Assembly (NCBI GenBank): GCA_031258375.1
Contig: JAIRMX010000115.1
Span: 1-5,134 of the forward strand
DNA: 5,134 nt
Direction: 5' to 3'
From: Elusimicrobiota bacterium
Lineage (GTDB): Bacteria > Elusimicrobiota > Elusimicrobia > Elusimicrobiales > Elusimicrobiaceae
Shown: one piece after another, positions 1-5,082 of the stretch
How positions within the stretch are numbered: position 1 is the first letter of the stretch
Layout: each line of letters starts with the position of its first letter
Translations under genes and position numbers: made by a program
The notes under the pieces: model-generated
The model's input: only the letters and a program-made list of their open reading frames with translations
Told to the model about the DNA's origin: nothing
Database searches by the model: none

Positions 1-6
1 AAATTC

Positions 7-37
7 TTTACAAAAATTTATAAATTTGTAGTATAAT
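7..37 (+). promoter_or_regulatory. Possible sigma-70 promoter
   Basis: A perfect -10 hexamer TATAAT lies at 32-37 and a TTTACA -35 candidate at 7-12. The 19-nt spacer is longer than the usual 17, and there is no extended -10 TG. An AGGAG sequence follows at 61-65, 7 nt before a TTG at 73, but that frame closes after eight codons at 97-99, so no gene is evident. The promoter could drive a transcript through the repeat and RNA region towards the pilin. The call rests on hexamer matches in very AT-rich DNA, where chance matches are common. Confidence 0.35.
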
Positions 38-100
38 AATTTTAGCAGTAAAATAACAAAAGGAGCAAACGGTTGTTATATGTAAGCCGAAAACAATAAC

Positions 101-250
101 TTGTCATAATTGTGAACCCTGTTCCGTAAGGTTTTAAGACGGGATTATTTCAGGGTCTGCCTTTTATTACAACAGATGCTGAAACGAGTTCGGCATGACA
201 AATTGATATTTTCAAACTACGACCTTACGAGACAGGGTTCAGAGTGACAA
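101..250. repeat. 150-bp imperfect inverted-repeat (MITE-like) element
   Basis: The left end (101-131) and the reverse complement of the right end (223-250) share TTGTCA, then TGAACCCTGT, then CGTAAGG, separated by short mismatched stretches; 23 of the 28 right-end positions match. Inside, 176-183 pairs with 189-196 around a 5-nt loop, and the segment ending TGACAA at 202 is a degenerate second copy of the right end (229-250). No clear target-site duplication flanks the element and there is no coding capacity. Such short palindromic intergenic elements are often dispersed in bacterial genomes; whether this one is multicopy cannot be seen from one window. Confidence 0.6.
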
Positions 251-274
251 AAGAAAAAATAATCGGCTTATAAA
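244..274 (+). promoter_or_regulatory. Possible promoter for the structured RNA
   Basis: GTGACA at 244-249 matches the -35 consensus at five of six positions, and TATAAA at 269-274 is a good -10. The spacer is 19 nt (18 if TTATAA at 268-273 is used). Transcription would start near 281, just before the first hairpin of the RNA. The -35 lies inside the terminal inverted repeat of the upstream element. A weaker alternative -10 is GATACT at 280-285. This is inference from hexamer similarity only. Confidence 0.3.
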
Positions 275-280
275 AATTTG

Positions 281-493
281 ATACTGTTTTTGGGAGTTCC
301 CGCAAGGGAGCAAGCTTTTGAGATATCAAAAGCATCAGTGAAACCAAAGACAGCTCGTTATCAGGCACATAGTATCGGGACTGATCCTCTCGGTGCTGTG
401 TGCCGAGTGTTTGGCGTTCATAAGAGCGCCAAACCACGGCTGTTATGTTTTGGGTTATCACTGAGATCAAATATAACGGCCATTTTTATTTGT
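281..493 (+). ncRNA. Candidate structured RNA or pilin leader, family unknown
   Basis: This stretch has a dense series of hairpins, read directly from the sequence. H1: 296-301 pairs with 306-311 around a GCAA tetraloop. H2: 314-321 pairs with 326-333, 8 bp perfect, loop GATA. H3: 364-372 pairs with 396-404, 9 bp with one G-U pair, and has an inner stem 376-380/388-392. H4: 409-419 pairs with 424-434, 11 bp with one G-U pair, loop ATAA. H5: the terminator, 438-450 with 469-481. A long-range helix of about 14 bp, 335-349 with 448-464 with two bulges, encloses H3 and H4 and uses the terminator loop. A frame starting at TTG 278 stays open to 502 but has no Shine-Dalgarno sequence and resembles nothing I can firmly name, so I treat it as non-coding. 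I do not recognise 6S, tmRNA, SRP, RNase P, c-di-GMP, TPP or T-box signatures. It could be a stand-alone small RNA or a cis-acting leader of the pilin gene 30 bp downstream. Structure is well supported; function is unknown. Confidence 0.55.
438..493 (+). terminator. Intrinsic terminator upstream of the pilin gene
   Basis: A continuous 13-bp stem (438-450 with 469-481, two G-U pairs, GC-rich base GGC/GCC) closes an 18-nt loop and is followed by ATTTTTATTTGT at 482-493. This is the classical rho-independent form on the + strand. It lies 30 bp before the pilin start, leaving little room for a separate pilin promoter. It therefore either ends a small RNA or attenuates pilin transcription. The loop (451-468) is complementary to 335-347, so the upper part of the stem could be opened. 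Confidence 0.7.
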
Positions 494-510
494 AAAAAAT
501 AAAAAATAAC

Positions 511-514
511 GAGG
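511..514 (+). promoter_or_regulatory. Ribosome binding site of the pilin gene
   Basis: GAGG followed by 8 nt and then ATG at 523. The spacing is normal and supports the 523 start, which also gives the correct short basic pilin leader peptide. Confidence 0.65.
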
Positions 515-522
515 TATAAATT

Positions 523-1010
523 ATGAAAAAGAAAAAAGGCTTCACGTTAATCGAACTTCTCGTAGTAGTTCTAATAATCGGCATACTTGCAGCTATCGCG
601 TTGCCGCAGTATCAGCTGGCCGTTAAAAAAAGCAAAGCATCAAGCATGCTCTCACTTCTAAAATCTCTAGGGAAAGCTCAAGAATTATATTTTCTGCAAA
701 ACGGCTCTTACGCGACGCCGCATTGGACATAACAATACCAAACGGCACAAACTGTGCTACGAACAGTGAACGGACCGATTGTAAAATAATAGACGGTTGG
801 GAGCTTTGGATGCTAAATTCCTATGGAGGATGGATACATACATATCGGCCTAATTTCCCCAACCTTCGGTACAGTTATAATTCTATTAACGGACAAAAAG
901 GTCTTGGCTGCTGGGCAGAAATAGACAGTTCCGCAGATAAAGTATGCCAATTATTAGGAGGACGGCGTACAGTTACAGACAGTGGCGCAAATTTCTACGC
1001 ATTGGAATGA
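523..1010 (+). pseudogene. Type IV pilin-like protein, frameshifted
   Basis: The first frame (523-732) begins with a short basic leader (MKKKKG), then FTLIELLVVV and a hydrophobic helix to about residue 28. This is the class III signal of type IV pilins: prepilin peptidase would cut after Gly6 and methylate Phe7, and Glu11 is Glu5 of the mature protein. The helix is followed by PQYQ and a helical stretch ending NGSYAT, then the frame closes at 730-732. The rest continues in a second frame from about 720 to 1010: LDITIPNG, a Trp/Tyr-rich middle, then GCWAEIDSSADKVCQLLGG and a tail ending YALE. That CW...VC..LGG ending is typical of the pilin-like proteins I associate with Elusimicrobiota. Joined, the two frames give about 160 residues, a normal length, so the simplest explanation is loss of one base (or one plus a multiple of three) near 717-723. 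The second frame is open from 627, so the exact site is not fixed, but the first frame stays pilin-like to about 716. Products of such genes form pili or pseudopili at the envelope. A sequencing error would make this an intact gene. Confidence 0.8.
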
Positions 1011-1013
1011 TCT

Positions 1014-1039
1014 TTGTTTCTTCAGAACAATTATTATTT
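1014..1039 (+). terminator. Weak possible terminator after the pilin gene
   Basis: A short stem (1014-1020 with 1025-1030, one bulged T, loop TTCA) is followed by TTATTATTT. It begins just after the pilin stop at 1008-1010 in the convergent gap. The stem is AT-rich and only six pairs long, so support is weak. Confidence 0.3.
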
Positions 1040-1324
1040 ACATAATATTACTGGAAAGGCTATATCTCGCCGGCGCCCAGCCGCTTCGGGGGGGTTTTTA
1101 TGCGCGGTTATGGGGCGGCCTATCACCATAAAATCCGCGCCGGCTTTTATGGCGTCTTTGGGCGTCATAACGCGCTTTTGATCGCCGGCAACTGCCCAAA
1201 GCGGACGTATGCCGGCGGGGATTATAATCTTCCCGCCGGTAATTTCCCTTGCTTGTTTTGGCTCCTTGTAAATAACTCCCCTGTCCATCAGGAGAATTTT
1301 TACAAACTTGGGACAAATACTCCA
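1034..1324 (-). pseudogene. pyrF: Orotidine 5'-phosphate decarboxylase, C-terminal remnant
   Basis: The frame from 1288 down to the stop at 1034-1036 matches the last third of PyrF, the pyrimidine-synthesis enzyme that converts OMP to UMP. Visible motifs are AREITGGK, IIPAGIRP, GDQKRVMTPKDAIKAGADF and VIGRPITAHKNPPEAAG, which form the phosphate-binding end of the TIM barrel. The N-terminal two thirds, including the catalytic Lys and Asp region, are absent: the same frame meets TGA at 1325-1327, and no PyrF-like sequence is visible between there and the priA stop at 1431. The remnant lies 3' of priA in the same orientation, so it was probably once an operon member. A seven-G run on the + strand (1088-1094) falls in the NPPEAAG codons. 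The last 13 residues (RRRDIAFPVILCK) do not look like a standard PyrF end. The 107 bp between the remnant and priA hold nothing I recognise. Confidence 0.75.
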
Positions 1325-1430
1325 TCATCTTCCTTCAGCAAACACTCCCTCTATGAAAATAGAAAACAGGTCCGTCCATATATGTTGCGCCGTCTGACAG
1401 AGATTGTATCTAATGTAAATTAGCGGTTCG

Positions 1431-3404
1431 TCAGAAATTATACGGATCAACTATGACTTTTAGCATTACTTGTTTTGGCGGTCTATTTTCGTAAAGAGTT
1501 TTTATAAACCCCTTAAGCATTGCGTCGTCAAGCGATTTGACCAGCAAATATTGCCGGAATAATTTATCGGTTTCCAAACCCGCGCGCACAGGGCCTTTTA
1601 CCTGCATGAAAGCGCTGTAGGCTCCGTTTATGGCGTCAAGAATTATTTGCGTATACGTGTCCAAATCTTTTTTATTTTTTGAAGAAACCAACAACTTTAC
1701 GATTTTTATATACGGCGGAAAATTAAATTCTTTCCTGAAATCAAGCTCGTTTTGGGCGAACTTGAGATAATCGTTTTCTTTAAACGCGCTAAAATCAAAA
1801 TTTAGACCGTTTGACGCCTGCACGATAAATTTCCCGTTTTTAACGCGGCGCAGGCGGCCTTTTAAATTGAAAAGTTTTTGCGCAAAATGCTCGCCGCTTC
1901 TAAAATCCGGCGAATTAAATTCGCCGTCCGCGTCCAGCAGCGCGATAAGATTTATTTTGCTTTCAAGCAAGCCCACGCGCAAAGCCATAAACGTGCCTAC
2001 GACTATGTCAACCCCGCTCGTGTGTAAAGCGTTAGATATATAATGCCCTTCGCCTTCTTTTGTTCTTAAAGTGCCGGAGTCAAGCCTCATTATGCGCGCG
2101 GAAGGAAACATTTTTTCCAAATCCTCAACCGCCGCCCGCGTGCCGCCGCCTGCCGAGCGGAAAATCTCGTTTCTGCACAGCGGGCATACTTGTTGCAGAC
2201 TTTCCTTTGAAGAGCATCTATTACATAATAAATAATCTTCTTTTCCCCGCGCGCCGTAGCTTAAAATCATGCCGCATTTTTTACATTTTGCCGGCGCGCG
2301 GCAGTTTAAACACGTATAAGAACCGCCGCCGCCAAGGCGGTTAATTATTAAAAGGGACTGACCGTTTTGCGTTAAATTTTGACGAATAGCTTCTTTAAGC
2401 CCGTCGGATATATACTTTGAATCTTTACCGGATTTCGGCGCGATATAAACCTGCGGCTCATTGTCAAAGCCGGGTATTTTATCGTTAAAATTAAGCGTTT
2501 TTATTTTGCCTTCTTTGCGCAAAAGCAATGTTTCAAGAGAAGGCGTTGCGGAAACGAAAATAAGTTTTGAATTTAAAAGGCGGCTTCTTTCAAGGAGAAC
2601 TTCGCGGGAATGATAATAAGGCTTGCTGTCCTCCTGCTTAAAAGCTTGGTCTTCCTCGTTAAATATTATGCTCAGTTTCAAATTTGTAAAAGGCAGCAAA
2701 CAGGCCGAGCGCGTGCCTATTATCACGCAGGGACGGCCCGCGAAGATATCGCTGGCGGCGGCTTTGCGTCTGCTCAGCGCGACTTTGCTGTGCCATAAGC
2801 GTATATTATCGTCGGCAAATTTTTTTCGAACCGCTTCAATAAGTTCGGCCGAACTTATTATATCGGGAACCAGAATAAGAACCTGCCCGCCGGAAAATAA
2901 AATTTTATGCGCTATGCCAAGCGCGGCTTCGGTTTTGCCGCTGAAAGTATCTCCGAAAAATAATGCAAACTGAGCGTTCTCCATTTGAAGAGCGGCGTTG
3001 TTTTGGCTGTTTGTAAATATTCCCGAGGGGAAAAAAAGCGGCAATTTTTTTTGCGGCGGCGGCTCGTAATTTTGCATTAATTTATCGTTAAGAAAAGGCG
3101 GCACGAGAACGTTTAGGGTTTCGCCCAAAGTGTTGGCGTAAGTTTTTTCTATAAACTCCGCCAGCTCAAAAAGCTCCCGCCCGTAAAAAACGCGGCTGTC
3201 TTGTATCTGGGATATTTCTTTGAGTTTAACGCCGGCGGGAAGTTTTGGATTGACGTTAAGTTCCGCTACAAAACCCGTTTGCAGGGAAGAGCCGAAAGGC
3301 ACTTTTACGCGCAGTCCCTTTTTTATTTTTGCTTCCATTTCCGGCGGGACGGCATAATCAAAAGTTTTATTTAAAGCTATCGGCAAACAAACAGATGCGT
3401 TCAT
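1431..3404 (-). CDS. priA: Primosomal protein N' (PriA), divergent helicase
   Basis: PriA recognises stalled forks and D-loops and reloads the replicative helicase. The 657-residue reading starts at ATG 3404-3402, which overlaps the stop of the upstream gene as ATGA and places the typical PriA opening (VCLPIALNKTFDYAVPPE) at the N-terminus; a longer frame from 3461 would add 19 unlike residues. Domains: 3'-DNA-binding domain about 1-105; Walker A GDTFSGKT 151-158; LVPD 178-181; GTRSACLLPF 230-239; motif II NEED 249-252; KQED and YYHSREV 256-269; motif III SATPSLET 285-292; zinc-binding cysteines 365, 368, 374, 377, 394, 397, 407 and 410, all eight present; motif V region VVGTFMALRVG 468-478; PDFR 499-502; motif VI region KGRLRR 515-520; C-terminal domain from about 545 with FPPY. 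It is shorter than the usual roughly 730 residues, and the winged-helix segment between the first domain and Walker A seems missing. Motif II is NEED instead of DEEH, and motifs V and VI are degenerate. Identity as PriA is secure; helicase activity is doubtful. There is no strong Shine-Dalgarno sequence, so translation is probably coupled to the upstream gene. Confidence 0.93.
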   Translation of the reverse strand: MNASVCLPIALNKTFDYAVPPEMEAKIKKGLRVKVPFGSSLQTGFVAELNVNPKLPAGVKLKEISQIQDSRVFYGRELFELAEFIEKTYANTLGETLNVLVPPFLNDKLMQNYEPPPQKKLPLFFPSGIFTNSQNNAALQMENAQFALFFGDTFSGKTEAALGIAHKILFSGGQVLILVPDIISSAELIEAVRKKFADDNIRLWHSKVALSRRKAAASDIFAGRPCVIIGTRSACLLPFTNLKLSIIFNEEDQAFKQEDSKPYYHSREVLLERSRLLNSKLIFVSATPSLETLLLRKEGKIKTLNFNDKIPGFDNEPQVYIAPKSGKDSKYISDGLKEAIRQNLTQNGQSLLIINRLGGGGSYTCLNCRAPAKCKKCGMILSYGARGKEDYLLCNRCSSKESLQQVCPLCRNEIFRSAGGGTRAAVEDLEKMFPSARIMRLDSGTLRTKEGEGHYISNALHTSGVDIVVGTFMALRVGLLESKINLIALLDADGEFNSPDFRSGEHFAQKLFNLKGRLRRVKNGKFIVQASNGLNFDFSAFKENDYLKFAQNELDFRKEFNFPPYIKIVKLLVSSKNKKDLDTYTQIILDAINGAYSAFMQVKGPVRAGLETDKLFRQYLLVKSLDDAMLKGFIKTLYENRPPKQVMLKVIVDPYNF

Positions 3405-4192
3405 TGTCTTGGCGCGGGCGCGCGTCCCATAGCCGCAAGCAACACTTTCAAATCGGTCCACGCGTCCTTTTTCCAGCCCGGGTTTCTAAGCAGCGCGGCA
3501 GGGTGAAACGTGGCGATAATTTTTACCGGTTTTTTCAATTCCACGGCGGAAAGCCGTAAATCGTAAATTTTGCCGCGTATTGAGGAGAGGCTTGCAGCTT
3601 CCATTATTAAGCTTTTTGCCGCAACGCCGCCAAGCGCAACGACATAGTCCGGCAAAATCGTATTAATCTGTTGCTCGATATAACGGCGGCATACGGCAAT
3701 TTCGTCAAAATTCGGAGCGCGGTCGTTTCCGCGTTTGTCGGGGTCAGAGGCGTCTATCATCGGATGGCATTTGACCATATTGGCTATAAAAACCTCTTCT
3801 CGCGCAAAACCCATAGCCGCGATAATTTTATCAAGAAGCTGCCCCGCTTTACCGACAAAAGGCCTGCCCTGCCTGTCTTCCTCGTAACCCGGGCCTTCGC
3901 CGATAAACATTAATTTAGCGTTTATATTTCCTTCGCCGGGCACGGCTTTAATGCGCGTTGCGCCCAAATCGCAGCGCGCGCAAGAATTAATTTGCGAGGC
4001 CAATTGTTCCATAACAACGGCTTTATCGGCACAATCCGTCGCATTCTTTCCGGTGAACTCCGCTTGCGAAGGCTTATTATCTTTTACTTGCGTCAAATTA
4101 TTTTTTCCAGAACAGAAAACCAAATCGTCTTCATCGGACGATTTAATAAAATTTTTTAAATCTGTCGCAAGTTTTCCTATTTCGGATTTCAT
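3401..4192 (-). CDS. Uracil-DNA glycosylase, family 4 (4Fe-4S)
   Basis: This enzyme removes uracil from DNA to start base-excision repair. The 263-residue protein has a poorly conserved N-terminal extension (about 1-60), then the family 4 core: Cys71 and Cys74 (CARC), GEGPGYEEDRQGRPFVGKAG at 98-117 (uracil pocket and catalytic motif A), VKCHP with Cys142, Cys168 in VCRRY, LGGVAAKSL 187-195, and the leucine-loop motif HPAALLRNP 230-238. The four cysteines fit the iron-sulfur cluster ligands of this family. Twenty-five residues separate the third and fourth cysteines, longer than the usual 14-17, because of an insertion around MIDASDPDKRGNDR. The start at 4192 is 6 nt after the rpoZ stop, with no clear Shine-Dalgarno sequence; the end overlaps priA by 4 nt. 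Family 4 members are often annotated udg or as a phage SPO1 DNA polymerase-related protein. The family call is firm. Confidence 0.93.
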   Translation of the reverse strand: MKSEIGKLATDLKNFIKSSDEDDLVFCSGKNNLTQVKDNKPSQAEFTGKNATDCADKAVVMEQLASQINSCARCDLGATRIKAVPGEGNINAKLMFIGEGPGYEEDRQGRPFVGKAGQLLDKIIAAMGFAREEVFIANMVKCHPMIDASDPDKRGNDRAPNFDEIAVCRRYIEQQINTILPDYVVALGGVAAKSLIMEAASLSSIRGKIYDLRLSAVELKKPVKIIATFHPAALLRNPGWKKDAWTDLKVLLAAMGRAPAPRQ

Positions 4193-4198
4193 CTGTAT

Positions 4199-4489
4199 TT
4201 ATAATCTAAGCGGTTCTTTGGCTTTTCTTTCGGCCTCTTTTCTGGCTTCTTCTTCCTCGCGTTTTTGCTGAGCAAGCGCGTCTATCGAACTTTTTAAGAC
4301 CATCTCTTTTGTAATCGTTCCGCTCAAAATGTCGTTAAGCGCGGATTTTATGAGCGTGGCGTCCGTTTCTCTTTTATATTCCTGTTTTCTTTTTAGAACT
4401 TTAGCCCACATTGAGGCTAAAACCACGACGCTGTATTTATCGCCTTCGAAATTTACTAATTTGCTTTCAAAATCTTTTTCCTGCATCAT
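4199..4489 (-). CDS. rpoZ: RNA polymerase omega subunit
   Basis: Omega helps the beta' subunit fold and join the RNA polymerase core. The 96-residue product carries the omega core at about 17-65: DKYSVVVLASMWAKVLKRK corresponds to the conserved first helix, followed by the ATLIKSALNDILSGTITKE stretch. A charged Lys/Glu/Ala-rich tail (about 73-92) is probably a helix or coiled coil; such tails vary in the family. Sequence similarity alone is modest, with the usual arginine-rich AxRAR motif replaced by SMWAK. The position directly after gmk, the classic gmk-rpoZ pair, makes the call strong. The start overlaps the end of gmk by 23 nt. Two adjacent ATG codons (4489 and 4486) are possible starts; the first has the better spacing from the ribosome binding site. 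Confidence 0.82.
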   Translation of the reverse strand: MMQEKDFESKLVNFEGDKYSVVVLASMWAKVLKRKQEYKRETDATLIKSALNDILSGTITKEMVLKSSIDALAQQKREEEEARKEAERKAKEPLRL

Positions 4490-5060
4490 TTTTTATTCTC
4501 CTTACTTTTTTTGTTTCCGCTACGATAATCGCCATGCATTCTTCAACCGCTTTTTCCAAGACGTCGTTGACGACAAGGTAATCGTAAAATTTTATTTGCG
4601 CCATTTCTTTTTTGGCCGATTGCATGCGCATTTTAATATCGCGGGTGCCGTCGTTGCGCGCGGATATGCGCTTTTTAAGTTCCGCCATATTCGGCGGAGC
4701 CATAAAAATTGAGACGGCGTTTTTATAAATTTTCTTTATCGTTCTTGCGCCTTGAACGTCAATAACAAGCAAAGGCAGGCGCCGTTTTTTTATAACGCCG
4801 TTTATGGAAATTTTAGGTATCCCGTAATAATCGGCATGAACTTTTGCCCATTCCGCCATTAAATTATTTTTGACGGCGCTTTCAAAGCGTTTGGCTGTCC
4901 AAAAATGGTAATCCTTTCCGTTAATTTCCCCCCTGCGCGGCGCGCGGGTTGTGGCCGTTATCACGCGCGATAAATTTTTATCCCGCCTGAGTATTTGATT
5001 TGCCACGGTAGTTTTACCGCCGCCCGAAGGAGAAGAAATTATTATTGGGAAATACTCCAT
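4467..5060 (-). CDS. gmk: Guanylate kinase
   Basis: Gmk phosphorylates GMP to GDP with ATP, in the cytoplasm, as the essential step between GMP synthesis or salvage and GTP. The 197 residues match the usual length of about 200. Motifs in order: P-loop SSPSGGGKTT 9-18 (Lys16); GMP-binding TATTRAPRRGE 35-45 and YHF 51-53; AEWAKVHADYYG 69-80 with Glu70 and Tyr79 in the GMP site; VIDVQGA 99-105; the lid region APPNMAELKKRISAR 121-135 with Arg131, Arg135 and a downstream arginine at 145; and YDYLVVND 159-166 near the end. The lid reads NDGT where RGTD is common, a mild difference. It is the first gene of the leftward cluster in this window; an AT-rich, apparently gene-free stretch of 74 bp precedes it. 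All key residues seem present, so it should be active. Confidence 0.96.
   Translation of the reverse strand: MEYFPIIISSPSGGGKTTVANQILRRDKNLSRVITATTRAPRRGEINGKDYHFWTAKRFESAVKNNLMAEWAKVHADYYGIPKISINGVIKKRRLPLLVIDVQGARTIKKIYKNAVSIFMAPPNMAELKKRISARNDGTRDIKMRMQSAKKEMAQIKFYDYLVVNDVLEKAVEECMAIIVAETKKVRRIKNDAGKRF
4498..4503 (-). promoter_or_regulatory. Strong ribosome binding site of rpoZ
   Basis: AAGGAG on the - strand, inside the 3' end of gmk, lies 8 nt before ATG 4489 and 11 nt before ATG 4486. It favours the first of the two tandem starts and is the only strong Shine-Dalgarno sequence in the operon. Confidence 0.7.
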
Positions 5061-5076
5061 TTATTTATTTTATTAA

Positions 5077-5082
5077 ATTATA
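5077..5082 (-). promoter_or_regulatory. Possible -10 element upstream of gmk
   Basis: A perfect TATAAT on the - strand lies 16 nt before the gmk ATG. No good -35 is seen at normal spacing (TACATT with a 17-nt spacer is poor). If used, the leader would be only about 9 nt and lack a Shine-Dalgarno sequence. No clear end of an upstream gene is visible between here and 5134. Confidence 0.35.

Noticed and set aside
73..99. Eight-codon frame (TTG start) after AGGAG at 61-65
   Set aside because: Too short, with a poor start codon; no recognisable leader-peptide pattern such as repeated codons for one amino acid.
461..466. CTGAGA, reminiscent of the TPP riboswitch
   Set aside because: The other conserved TPP element (ACCTGATCTGG-like) is absent and the hexamer lies in the terminator loop.
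225..470. 81-codon - strand frame across the repeat and structured RNA
   Set aside because: No family resemblance or good initiation site; better explained by symmetry of the hairpins.
1076..1099. Stem CCC..CCG/CGG..GGG followed by five Ts on the + strand, resembling a terminator
   Set aside because: The sequence is the reverse complement of PyrF codons (NPPEAAG), and the stem contains two mismatched positions.
1100..1423. 107-codon + strand frame
   Set aside because: It is antisense to the pyrF remnant, which has clear family motifs; no Shine-Dalgarno sequence and no recognisable protein features.
3405..3461. Longer N-terminus for PriA from ATG 3461
   Set aside because: It would overlap the glycosylase gene by 61 nt and add 19 residues with no PriA similarity; the ATGA overlap start fits the family better.
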